In this document: positions 44,894 to 56,612 of the stretch, piece by piece
How positions within the stretch are numbered: position 1 is the stretch's first letter
How the letters are laid out: each line of letters starts with the position of its first letter
Origin: Flammula alnicola
Taxonomy: Eukaryota > Basidiomycota > Agaricomycetes > Agaricales > Strophariaceae
Assembly: GCA_015499995.1 (NCBI GenBank)
Contig: JADNRV010000129.1
Coordinates: forward strand, 1-64,000
Length of the DNA stretch: 64,000 bases
Direction of reading: 5' to 3'
Notes under the pieces: model-generated
What the model saw: the letters and a program-made list of their open reading frames with translations, nothing else
Database searches by the model: none
Told to the model about the DNA's origin: nothing
Position numbers and translations under genes: made by a program

Positions 44894-46141
44894 ATGCCTA
44901 AAGTCACCAGGCAGACTGCGAAGAAGGCGCGTGCCCTGGCCTCATCTTCCGATGTTGCTGAGCAGAGTCCAGCGCCGGTCAAAATTGAGGACGCAGAAGA
45001 ACCAGCGGTAACCTACAGACCCTTTCTTGTTCGCATCGCTGAGCTCATTTTATAGGCCGAGAACTTGATCTACCGGCCAATAATGCAAGTGCACTTTGAC
45101 GAGCTCGCGTTGATTTGGCCAAATGACCGCCGTATCCCGTCGATTTCTTCTCGACGAGCCTGGGCACTGGCCCGAAACTTGAATCCTGTGAACGTTCACA
45201 GCTGGTGGTATCGGCGAAGAACGCACGCTAAGAGACTCAGGATTAAGATCCCGCAAGGGACTTACGAGCTGGATGTTGGTGTCCCTCCCGTGATCGTCGA
45301 GGTACCAGTTAAGGAAGAAATCTCCGCTCCTGAAGACCTCCCAGCCGCCGCATCGGGTACCGTCACGGAAGCCAACTCGAAATCTGATCATTCGTCATCC
45401 AACGATATCCCCAGTTCGTCGACGGATCCTCAACTGGCTACCTCTCTGTCCTCGGATGCTACTGTCTACTCACCCAATGACTTCTCTGTACATTTTGTGG
45501 ACCAAGACGACCACAAACGCGCATATAGTCGTGTTTCTTCTCCTCTGGAGCATTCTGGTTTGGCTTCGTCTCCTGGCCCTGTCTCCTATCTCGAAGCTTC
45601 CTCTCCTCGCGAATCAAGCCCTCTTCCTCCAAGCTCGCCTCCGCTACGATCTCCATCTCCTCCTCTACTATTTTTACCGACGACAACCGAAGATCCTGAC
45701 ACTAACACTGATTCTCCGACAAATACTCACGACGACGCTGTACCGTCTCTTGGTTCTCAGAATATGTATCAAGACCTAGGTATCATTTTGCTTTACGGTC
45801 TCCGTTCATTTGTATGCAAATTTATCGCGCATATACGCATAGATTCAGCTTGGACACCGTTTTCCCTTCTAGAAGGCTTCTATCCCGCATATGTTCTTCC
45901 CCCTAAAAGCATCACTATTGCCAGGAGCTCTTGCGCAGCGTCTGCCGTCAATAACATTGCCTTCGCGACAGCCTCGGACGACACTGCGGAGCGCGCTAAT
46001 AATACTGACGAAAAACATGCGAATAACGAGGTGCTTCCAGAAGAGGCTCCCTGGTGTCTTGGCGGATTTCGAGTGGCTTGCGATGGATCGCTACTCGGGC
46101 TCTGTTCGCGCTGTTGTGTCGCTAACCCAGTATCAGTCTAA
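44894..46141 (+). CDS. atypical homeodomain-like protein
   Basis: Exon 1 is 44894-45007 and exon 2 starts at 45056; an optional in-frame 63-nt intron (45780-45842) gives 378 or 399 residues. The N-terminal part (about residues 45-95) reads like a homeodomain: helices around FDELALIWPNDRRIPSISS and AWALARNLNP, then a recognition helix VHSWWYRRRTHAKRLRIK. Here WWYRRR stands where most homeodomains have WFQNRR, so the invariant asparagine is missing. It is followed by a long Ser/Pro-rich disordered region with acidic patches, as in transcriptional regulators. Nuclear DNA-binding is inferred. It is not linked to a mating-type partner in this window. Confidence 0.65.
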
Positions 46142-46656
46142 TTGTTTCGCTGTGAAGGAGAAATGCGATGCTTAGAAACTCCATGTGTACATACTCTACA
46201 GTCGTGAAATCGGAATTTGACGGACTTGTCGGGTCCGAAGGTCCTCAGAGGCGCCGATTCTGCTCAACATTTGTGTAGGTTTGCGCTTCTTCTCGCCCTA
46301 ACGACTTATGAAGGTACATAGGTAGGCCATATACTTAGGTGAAGAAGAGCCACGAGGATTAAATTTAGTGCGACGCCGACGTAACGGTAGTGTGGAACGT
46401 TGACGATGGTTGGGCCAATCGTGGCGCTGTTACGACCAGGAGTTTCCACCACCAACCGGCTCCCGCCATCCAGGTCCCACCAGAAAGCAGGAGTCGGTTC
46501 ATCACGTTAATCAATATTTTGGTGGGGTATATCCGTGGACGAAAGATTATGAACGAAGAAAGCGGTCTAGGAGATAAGTTATAAATTACGTGCGATACTC
46601 AGCTCTACAGATACGTGGGCGTATATCACAAGGAATGAAGTGGAGGTTGTTGGCTA
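46142..46656. other. intergenic between convergent genes
   Basis: 3' flanks of the homeodomain-like gene and GDT1. No supported gene. Confidence 0.3.
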
Positions 46657-47654
46657 TTAAGCTATATTTTGGGAATCGGCACTGATGGGAATTGCCATGT
46701 CCACATCGTTGGTGGTTGCAAATGCTTCATATAGATAGATAATGCCAAATAGCAGGAATAGTATTGAGCCGCCGAATGTCACTGAGATCCAATCTTGAGG
46801 GAAAGAATACTGTAGGAACGAATGTCAGACGCACCATGCTTCACAGATATTTTTGTCGATATGTATCTCCCTCCTATGACAGCTAGAGCCGTACAGCACG
46901 AATGACCGACTACGGTTCCGAGGGTCACAAGATAGACGTTCTATAAAAGTAACAAGCGGACGGAATAAGCTTCCCCGTCTTCATGACGCCACAGATGAGC
47001 ATTACTCACATGTGCAGCACCCAGCGCAATAGTAGCGATTTGACTCCTGTCTCCCCACTCGCCGAGGAAAGTGAGAATGAAGGCTTGTACGAACACAGGG
47101 CCTAGGAAAAGGCTGCAGAAGTTGCGCGCGCCCTCGGCCCATGTTGTCTTTGATATTGAACGAGGAGGACTGCGGGGTTCATCCGACCGGCTGCTCGACA
47201 CACGCCCGCCCTCTTCCATCTCTTCCAGCGGGATGACATGCCCGTCCAGTGTGGCACTCGGGAGACCTGTTCCATCATGCACGGCGTCGTCATCTTCAAT
47301 CTCCTCCTCTGCCTCCCGCATTTCCTCCTGGAGTTTGTCGTTCCCGCCCTTCATCTCTCTCGCCTCTGAAAACATCTTGGCTCCGAATACGAGGAATAGG
47401 ACAGATGCTGCGAATTGTGTCCAACTTCGTGGGATCAAGGTTGGTAGAAGGTGGCCCATGGCAGCGGAAAGTATGGACATGACTACGAGTGAGCCGAAGG
47501 CACCTGCGAAGACCAGTAGCCGTGGATGTCGCATTGCCAATATTGCGGCAATTAGGAATGTTTTGTCTCCGATTTCAGAGAATATGATCATAGCGAAAGA
47601 CTGCACCAGCGCTTGGACGTTGCCTTCCACATCATCAGATTTCGCGCTTGCCAT
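46657..47654 (-). CDS. GDT1: GDT1-family cation/proton antiporter (UPF0016)
   Basis: Three exons (47654-47010, 46940-46835, 46793-46657) give 295 residues. The two family signature motifs E-x-G-D-(K/R)-(S/T) are SEIGDKTF (about residue 26) and GEWGDRSQ (about 203), each in a hydrophobic helix, consistent with two inverted repeats of three helices. Between them is an acidic, charged loop (EEMREAEEEIEDDD) and a Ser/Arg-rich linker. In yeast and humans (Gdt1/TMEM165) these proteins move Ca2+ and Mn2+ in exchange for protons in the Golgi and support glycosylation. The second intron is only 41 nt. A 43-codon open frame lies upstream of the ATG across an intron-like sequence but has no ATG, so the start at 47654 is preferred. 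Confidence 0.9.
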
Positions 47655-49168
47655 TGCTAAAATTTTGAGGTTATTTAGATCCTACTTAATTATACATCAA
47701 AAAAGAGATACCTTTCGTAAATGTCGAAGAGCCCGAGCGCGAAGCCTGGAGGGCTGGAGCAGAAAACGAAGAAGGAGGAGTTCGAACTTTGCTCTGGGGA
47801 GCTGAGGTCAACACTGTCAGCGAATCGCACGTGGTCAGTTTCAAAGTACGGTCGAGCCCGGGCCGCCTACCCCGTTACAAAGGACTGTACGCTCAATTTG
47901 AGCTGCGCAAACGATCCACAAAATATGTTAATGAAAGGGATATTCAGTGGTCCCTTGAAGACTTAAATCTGACAAAAAGGTAGCAGTCGAAAGTCGAAAA
48001 TAAAATGCCAGAAGCAAGTCAGGTCATCAGAATGTAAGAGAGATCCCTTGGACTCTTGGAGATCACCCACCTGTTCGGTGCGCAGCTCTGCGCAGCCCGA
48101 CGACTCTTCTTCGACCAGAATATGCCCCAATAGCTTTTCTGAATGTTAGCAATGTCCTGATTAATATTAATCTAACCAATGGGTCCAGCATTCAAGTCGA
48201 GTAATCGTCCGCGCGATGACAGCATTGGAGTTGTTCATGCATATGAGCTTCGAGGGAAATGAACATCGTTGGGAACTTTTCACGCGACAAACTGCAGCAT
48301 ACCCTGAAATATATTCCTATGGTTGCCGCTTGAAGAGGCTTTGAAGATTTATTTTTGGGACAGCCTGAAGATCAATGTGTTTTAAACTGTTTGCGGGGTC
48401 GCAATGCCGGAAGAAGACCAATAGTAGACCTCGAATTTACAAAGCACTCAACGTGAAATCTCTTTAAAAGCTAGATCACACTTCAGACCAGTTAATGGAG
48501 TAGATAACTGCCAAAGATACTGTGGTAGCAATGAAGAATACAAGGGGCTTGCATTCAAACATATGAGTAGCTCGGCTTTGGATCATCTTCACCATACGAC
48601 AGAAAATCAGCTGGGATCCACCCCCGCTTGTAAGTATGCTTGTAAGACATTTTGTGATGATCTGATCCAGGGTCCTTCAGCTCCCAATAAAAGCAAGGGA
48701 TGCCCCAGATGACTTAGTTGGAGACATATCGCGCATGCCACAGGGCACGGGAGCTTAGCGGCGAGTCGGTTACAGTGCCTGGGCGCTGAGCGTGGTTTCT
48801 GACCTGAAGTAACGCCGGCCAACTTGGCCACCACAACCGGCCACCGAGCACATGGAATTGCCGTGGAATTTCCATGGAACCATGGGCACCAATTCCGCCG
48901 CTTTACGTTCGCATGAATCGTGTGGCGCATCATGTCGTCGGCAATCGCCGAAAATAAAGAGCTTAGCGAGCGTTGAACTTGCGAAACAGCTCCCAAAGAC
49001 AGGTATTTGAGCACAAATGGTAAACCACTTGAGCGTTCTTGGTAACATCAACGTACAAATTACAATATCAACCCCGGTCAGCTTGCCCAACTCGCATAGA
49101 CTACGGTTAAACCTTTTGATTTGCAGAGCGATGGTAATGCACTGAGGAACCCGGCTTCTTGGACGGCG
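47655..49168. other. intergenic
   Basis: 5' region of GDT1 and 3' flank of the DUF6534 gene. No gene supported. The direct repeat TGGAATTGCCGTGGAATTTCC near 48852-48874 is a small local duplication. Open frames near 48607-49090 show no domain. Confidence 0.3.
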
Positions 49169-50745
49169 TTATTGACACTCCAAGATACCATCAATATTAG
49201 TGGAACGTACAACATAGAAAGCAGGATCGTCTTGGATCGTCTCTGTCGTCGTCTTCATCTCGATAGATATCGCCTGGATACCTTCAAACTTGAGGAGGAA
49301 TCAGTTCAAGCAATATTTTTGAGTAAATTTTATATGACGTACTGCGACGCGAGAAGGGTTCATATTATCTCGACGCGTGTTTTTCGAGCGTAAGTGACGA
49401 TCACCAGAGGGCGTAGAAAGACTGGCTTCTTCTCTCATGCCTTGACGCGCATTGAGGCTGCATGTTGCGCTTAGCTCAGATGTTGGACTGAAATCAATTG
49501 ACGTACGCAGACAAAAGGCTGTTAGAGTACACTGCGCAAGAAATATTAATGGACGACCGTTAACCATTTGACATAAACCCTTACATTTTGCAAGAAACGT
49601 GTACAACGCCAGCCAAACGACTATATGGGGAAGGTCACATCAAGCAATATGAGTCAAATATAAAATCGCGCACGGTTATTAGGCATGGTTTGGAACTGAA
49701 TGGATAGAAAATTCAGCATTTTGTAAGTCAATGTCGGGGAAGGCTTACGCAAATCAGTAGCACGACTGCTGAGACGCTGTAGAAGATAATCAGAGTAAAT
49801 TCAGGAATGTCGTTCGACCGAATATACCTTGTAAGTAGCCCGGTTCCTGAATAAAAAAGAGGTCAGAAAGACCAGAGATCGGAACTGGCTTTAGGCACGT
49901 ACGAATGGTATAAGCGATTAAACGGTCAATAACTGTCGCGATTCTGTAGATTCCCGTATGAGTCTGAGAAAGTATGATAAGGCCAATGAAACTGACCTCT
50001 CGAGACCTCGACCGCGTTTTTTTGACAAGTAGTACAACATCGAAACAGCAATAATTATGTCAATTGCCGCACCGACGGCGAGGAGAGTGGATATCAGCCA
50101 CGACATCTGAAGATGGTACTGCGCAATGCTTTTTGCGGCAACTGCTTGTATTGAGAGATAGATGCTTGCAACACATCTACTCAATGACAAGACGAGACAC
50201 AAAATGCCAATAAAGCCATATGGTTTGGGTAGGACTCTGAATAGGCGCATTGCGAAAAATCCCTGGAGAAGTGGGCTGGATCAACAGGGTTAGAAATATA
50301 CTGATAGTATTACGCACCTGTACGAGAAAAGTGATAGCCCCTCCAATGGCCGTGACTGCCCCAAGCACAGGGAACGCGCCGAGTAACTGAGGCTGTCCGT
50401 ACAAAGTAATGGTGTCATGATAAACCTCATAGCAGACGGCCGCCGTGTGTCCAACCTCCAGAAGGCTGTCATGCAGATTGAGAGCCTCGCATCATATTAC
50501 TGGTCTGGAAAGACATACCATATGGCAGTGACCTTCGTATCACGATTAATGATCATAACAGAAAAACTCGAAGTCAAAGTAGAGCTTACGAGAGCTTTGT
50601 ATATCCAAAGATCCTCTCGGAATGTGCTGTAGTAGACATATGCTTGGAGGGTAACAACCCCGAACAAAAAGACCGAGAAGATAGACCCAATTTGCAGCGC
50701 ACCCAGTGTGTCTCCCAGGTCAACATGAGTGAAGATGGTGGACAT
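49169..50745 (-). CDS. DUF6534-type multi-span membrane protein
   Basis: About ten short exons on the minus strand, from ATG 50745 to TAA 49171-49169. Exon pieces give successive hydrophobic helices: LGALQIGSIFSVFLFGVVTL, LGAFPVLGAVTAIGGAITFL, YGFIGILCLVLSLSRCVASI, LISTLLAVGAAIDIIIAVSM followed by LYYLSKKRG, then VIDRLIAYTIRTGLLTSVSA, and finally LVWLALYTFLAKLYSNSLLSA. The phrases YYLSKKRG, then (I/V)DRLIAYTI(R)TGLLTS, then LYSNSLL are the hallmark of the agaricomycete DUF6534 family, a seven-helix-like group of unknown function. The C-terminal tail is polar and cytosolic. One intron near 49490-49526 is only about 37 nt and could be wrongly drawn. Confidence 0.8.
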
Positions 50746-51488
50746 TATTGTTGCACGACGCGTTGGAATGCTCGTCGAAAATATGAGAGATATCGAGTTG
50801 GTGGAGTGTGTGAATCAAACAATCTTATAATCAAGTGAAATGGTTTGAACCAAAACGCTACGCCGATTCCCTGCCCTGACTCCCTCGGGAGGCGAAAACG
50901 AGGAGATCTCTGAAAGATCTCCTCACTCGCATGCAGTAGTCATGTGGGAGAGTTGTCTCTTGGACATAACATTGTGATTCTCAGCAATTCATTTTCCGCC
51001 GTCCCCCAGACCGTAGGTAATATCACACGCGCGTTGCTACACCCCTTTCTGGTTGTAAAAGGGAAGGTTGGCCAGCGCCGGGCTCGAATGATTGTGGTTG
51101 TTGTCCAGCGATCATTCCGCAATCACTCCATCCGCCATCATTTCAGAACCCGCATGCAAAATCCGCATATGGATCTCCTGCATTCTTCCCCATTCTTCCC
51201 CACTCTTCCCCACCGGCACGCCATGGACGACGTATTCGCCTGTGTCGATCCCTTTGCATCCGTAAAAGGCTCAATATTCCTGAATAAATCTGGCTTGAGG
51301 CTCCGCGAAATTCGAATCCTAGGAACCTGCCTTAGACAGGTACTATTACTTGGAGGTGGTGATTGGTGATTAGGCAGTGTATTATCCATTTTATAACGTC
51401 CATAGGTCTTGGAGTCGTTGAATTCATCGAGTTATAGGTATAGCCAACCAGAGGATGCACTACGATTTCAAATTTTACATGGGTCTCT
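50746..51488. other. intergenic
   Basis: Promoter region of the DUF6534 gene; no gene supported. A CATTCTTCCC-type motif is repeated three times in tandem at 51181-51210. Confidence 0.3.
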
Positions 51489-52985
51489 ACACTGTGGACT
51501 CCAGACCTGGGACAAATACCTGGTCAATCCAGTAGAAAGTTGCAATTTCCCCTTTAACAGGCAATTATCTAGTATTTCCGCATTTTTCCCCAATCCAGTT
51601 CTATTTACCTGATTTTACCTGGTAATCAGCTTGGCGGGTAATTTTTACATGTTGAATGAGTACTGGGCTTCTTTGCCCAATTAACTGGTAAAGTCAAGTG
51701 GTTCTATATACCAGATTTGACCTGGCATTTTTTGATACTTGTTAAATGGGTACTTAATAGTAATTTGTTGAGTGGGTTTCACCGAGGTGTAATTGCTTGG
51801 CCGCCTAGGAAATTTACAACTTGGGGATGTGATTTTGCTGACTTGCAGTATTCACACTAATGTTGGCCCTGTGAAGGCATGTTGACTTAGGTTGACAATT
51901 AAACAAGGCACTAGGATCAAGGTTTGGCAGGGATGCAGTACGAGCAATCTGGAACGCGTTCAGTGCAACTTCATTGTGACATATGTGAGAAGTCACAGTC
52001 ACCTGACCCAAAACCCGCGTCAACACTTAAGTTTTGCTCTTCGACCAAGTTCGACTCGCATTTCCTCCAACTTCATTCATTCTCTCTTTCTCGAACTTCA
52101 TACCGCGATGCCCTCACATTGTACTACAAGCAGCAAGAACAGCTCTATCCAAAAGACCTCCAGCACACAGAAAAGCCTGGACATTCGCAATCACAATCAG
52201 GATCTTCACATTCTAGTCAGCCACACAAAGGCCACCATACCACGCCGTGACAACCGTCTCCTCAAGGCGATGCACCCACCGTTAAGTGCAATCAACAAGA
52301 AAATTATCACCCAGAGAAACGAGCACCATGCTCAGATGAGAAGGATCTCGTAGCTGAGAATGGCCGTTTGCGGAGAAAAGTCAAGCAAATGCAAGGTGAG
52401 TGGTATTTGATTTGTACGATGCCCTCTGATACGCACTCGTAAGAATTGATAACAATCTCAGTCGACCTTTGGTAAGTATGATTCATTGATTTTTCCATCT
52501 CTCGTTCTGTATCTCATTCTGTACCTATAAAGTTTGTATCAATTACCATTTACAATTCGACTTTTTTCAGTCTCTCAACCCTATGAATACTCCCAGTATA
52601 AGTAGTGAAATTTAACCAGCTTTTCTTGATGAAATTCCCTTGAGAACAAGTAACTTTTTCCAGTGGGAACGTGCTAAGATCCCCAGTTCTCCGAGTACAA
52701 TAGCATTGCCTCACGGCCCATATAGCTTTCTTCTACTTACCTGCTAGACATGACGAAATACTCCGTGAACCAGTCAAAAAAATTACCGGTTGTAACTAGT
52801 AAAGGGAGACAAAATGCCAGCAATATAAACCTGCTATTCCGGTACATTTTGCCAAATTCACACTACCGGTTTGTCGGGTACAAGCTCAGGTAAACTAGTT
52901 ATATTCTGCAGATTAACAAGTATATTCTACCTGCCCTGCCTGTCATTAAACCGGCCATTAATGCCAGGTCTGGGGTGCACAGTGC
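51489..52985. repeat. decayed element with imperfect inverted ends
   Basis: CACTGTGGACTCCAGACCTG near the left edge and CACTGTGCACCCCAGACCTG read inward from the right edge (52985) form inverted ends. Further inward similarity is patchy, e.g. CGGGTAATTTTTACATG near 51634 against CCGGTAATTTTTTTGACTGG inverted near 52770. No target duplication is clear. The interior has a coding-like stretch at about 51950-52395 with a basic-leucine pattern (EKDLVAENGRLRRKVKQMQ) but with a stop inside, so it is not an intact gene. Confidence 0.4.
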
Positions 52986-53929
52986 TACTTATGTGTTACG
53001 GGTTTTGGCGTACTCAGCTTAGTCAAGGCGGAAGGCGCCTTGAAGTAAAGGACACATTCTTTAGGCTCTGGGGGCCTGGGTCGAGGGCTTGTCAATAGAA
53101 GACGGTCTTCGAGCCATAGGTTTTGCAAGTCGCGAACCCGGCTATGTTCAACGAATTCTTTCCCGACATATACATATAAGATCATCAATTTATGCAAGTT
53201 TTAGCCGCCCGGATCAAGTACAAGTCTGACTTCCGATCGTCGTAAATTTAAAATCTCACTAAATGTCACTGTGGGGAAAGATCAGGAGGCTGCTTCAGTT
53301 CCATTGCCGAGATTCCAAGTCACCGAGCGATCGAGAATCGAGAAGATTTACCGCCGACGTGATGAGATTTTAGAGGTATATACGACGCATGACAAGCGTT
53401 AAAAGCTGTACGAATATACGCGCTTCTGACTGAGTCTAATGTCTGTCGCCTTCTAGCGAGGTCTTGGCCAATATGTACCTATATAGCACAGAGGTACGGT
53501 AGGGTACCGGTACCATCTCCATACTAATCAGCAAAATTCCAGGCCTCCGAAAACGCGGAAAGCTCATGACCAAGAAACCTTGGATCTAAGGCTCTGATAC
53601 TATATCCATAGGTTTCTTAAGTTCCTTTAACCCGTCCCAAGAGTTTTCAGAAGATGGAACATACTGTAAGTTCCCAAGTGTCCAGCCCTCCGGCGGGAGG
53701 CCCTCATCTGCATACAAAGCAGCGGATCGTCGTCATTGATGCCCTGGAATTAGATGATTCAGCAGAGTTCGTACTTAAATCACTCCTAACTAGGATCTTA
53801 CACAGACGAACAGCTGGAAGCTTGTTTCAATTCTAATTATGCAAAAATATTATTCCTCTAAAAGATTATCAACATTATTGTCAGCGTCGTAAAGCTTGAC
53901 TATTAGGACTAACCCCTCTAACACTCCCT
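52986..53929. other. intergenic with an isolated coding-like piece
   Basis: Near 53285-53380 the plus strand reads PRFQVTERSRIEKIYRRRDE in one frame, followed by a donor-like GAGGTATATA. A start and further exons cannot be traced. It is likely a remnant. Otherwise nothing is seen. Confidence 0.25.
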
Positions 53930-56574
53930 TCAAGGCTCGAGAGGATCAAAATGCACCGTATTTGTTCTCTCCCCCAATTCTACACCAGGTCCTTTCAACC
54001 CTGAGCTGGTCCCATTGCCAACGCCCGCGCTCATATTAAAACCATGTGATGCGGATGGGACGAGTCCGACTCCGTGGATATGGTACTGCTCTCCAACAAC
54101 TTCCTTCACCGCCAGCATGAGCCGGTCGAGGCGATTAATGATCCCGTACGCTGTTGAGATCCCGACAGAGAACATCCTATTTGTCAAGTGGTATACTATC
54201 AATAAATATTTTATCACATTCAATATTGAGAGACCTACAAATATTGCTCATTCCTCAAGGTGTCAAGCGAAAGCGTCCGCGGAAGTCCATAGTCTTCCTC
54301 GGAGTCCTTATGTATTACATCGAGTCCATGATATTTGAGCATGAATCGATCAAGGAGAGGACAAGGAGTGATTTGTGGAAGAGGGCTACCAGTACGCAGC
54401 GACGATGATATCATGGCTAAAATTTGGACGGAATTGTCAATGAATCTGCCTCACATGTTGGACATGACATGAACTGCGACAGACGTACAAATAACGGCGA
54501 GGATGTCACCCTGAAAATCAGGATCCATAAAACGCGACCTCCGAAGGAACGCCCGCGACCACGACGGCTCGAGATGTTCCAGGACGGACATAAGATGCGA
54601 AAGGGAGAATGCAAGGGCTCTACAAGTGGACTATGCCTTAGAAACGTGTTTCTGCAAAAAGATGAGTACGTCCTAAGACATACGTCTGCAAATCCGTGAT
54701 CTTCTGGTACCGTTCAACTGGCCAACGACCTCTCAATGAGAACTACGAAAAGCAGTATCAGTTTCTCGCATTCATGGAGCTCGAAATTCTCATTTACCTC
54801 GTAAATGACATTCGTGCTTAACGTGGCAGATCTTGCCAGTTTACTACGCACTGCAATCAAACTTGAAATGATTTCTTGAATCTCTGGTTCGTGTTTCGTG
54901 TTCGCAAAGGAGAGTATGGCACAGTAGACAGTGCCCATCTCCGCCATCGTCGTAGAGAGCAAATTACGTTGGTATCGTCTAATCGTGGTTGACGGCGGCA
55001 GGAACGATGCGATGCTAGGCCGATGCGATGTAAGTGAAGATGGGTCGCAAGTTTTTCAGATTTGGAACATACCCAGCAGCCACCACACCAGCTACGACCA
55101 GCGTGAATCGTTTCTATTATAAATGCCATATAAGTATTGCATACACAATATCGTGGGTCTACGTACCCAGAATACCGAAAATCCAAAGCCGGGTGTCCCA
55201 GGAACGAGGACGTGCAAGTCCTGGTACGAAAATCCGATAACCTACGTCAAACGAGGATTAGAATGGTCTTTCAGGGATCAGGAATGATGAAGGAGTAACG
55301 CACGAGAACAGCAGTGATGAAAAATATAATATTTGTTAGTGGGGGAATAGACCAATAGAGTCTGGCGTAGAAGAAGAACGGGAAACAAGCGAAGCATACT
55401 GCCGCGAGACCAAACGGATTGCCACGTCCTGAGCCACATGAAATGTACCTATCGAAATGCGGAGGTGTTAGCATGACGACAGACGTTGTGAGATGGAGAT
55501 AAAATTGAGTGAGAACGGCGAACAAGAAAAAAGCAACATACCACATAATCATGCCAGTTATACCACCAAAGAACGTCGCTATAATTCTCGCCACCAAAGA
55601 AAACGTCGTCTCTCCTCGAAAGCGCGCAAGCGTCAGCTGACCCATGAATCTATGTTCTCTGTCAGATAATTCACTCAAGTTCGAGTACGTTGACCTACAT
55701 AGCCCATACGAATCGATTCTCTGCACAAAATCGATACCAATTCAGCATCGACGCATATTCGTGCAAAGTAGAGAGAATCATTAGTCCTAACTCACCATAA
55801 GCAAACGTCGCCGAATTCTTGATAAAAAACGGCAGGCACAGCAGAACCGTCAACATGCCCGCCTTCAAAGCAAATATCGCGTTGCCCGATCCTAATGCCA
55901 CAATGAACTTGTGTATCAACTCCATTACGACCTCGAACAGGTTCCGCGGCGGTAATGCGTCAGGATCTCTTCTGTGCGGGACGCCGAGGTCCATGGCAGC
56001 GTCAATATTGAAGGCGGGTCCAGTCGATTTCTGAGCATTGTATCCCGACTGCGGGGTTGCGGTTGGGGATGGCGTGCCGGGTTGGTCAAGGTGCAACCCT
56101 TGAATAACATCTACACAGGCATAACTTCAGTACGCTGTTCTAATTCTCAAACAAGTCGGTCACTGATGAAAGAAGCGCACCAGGGTCATCATCATCCGCC
56201 AAATGTTCAACACCCTCGGGCACCAACGAGGGATTCCATTGAAAGAAGCGCTCTGCAGGTGTCCAAAGCCGGCAGAGGGTCCGTTCTTCCTCCAATCGTA
56301 GGATTTCATCAAGCTATAGTAGAGAAGGAGGGCATCAGCCGGGCAATTGAATTTGAAAGCTGAAAGAGAGGAGAAGTCGCAGAGGAAATAAAGTTGATGT
56401 ATAGGATTGGAGCGCGAAGACCACGATCGCCCTCAAATAAGCTAGCTCAAGTTGAAACTCTGGGGCAAATTTCTGGACAGAAGAATAGGCAGAGAAACAG
56501 GCAATCCAGAAGAATGGATCTTGGATCCTCGATGCGTCTTTTTTGTGAAAGGAAAGGAAGAAACAAAAAAAAAA

Positions 56575-56612
<38 letters not shown>

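Noticed and set aside
47700..47960. Upstream coding exon extending GDT1 by 43 codons
   Set aside because: The frame is open and intron-like sequence follows, but it holds no ATG, and the protein starting at 47654 already has the complete family core.
51489..52985. Tc1/mariner assignment for the decayed element
   Set aside because: A TA lies at the left edge but the right edge is followed by CT, so no TA duplication is present.
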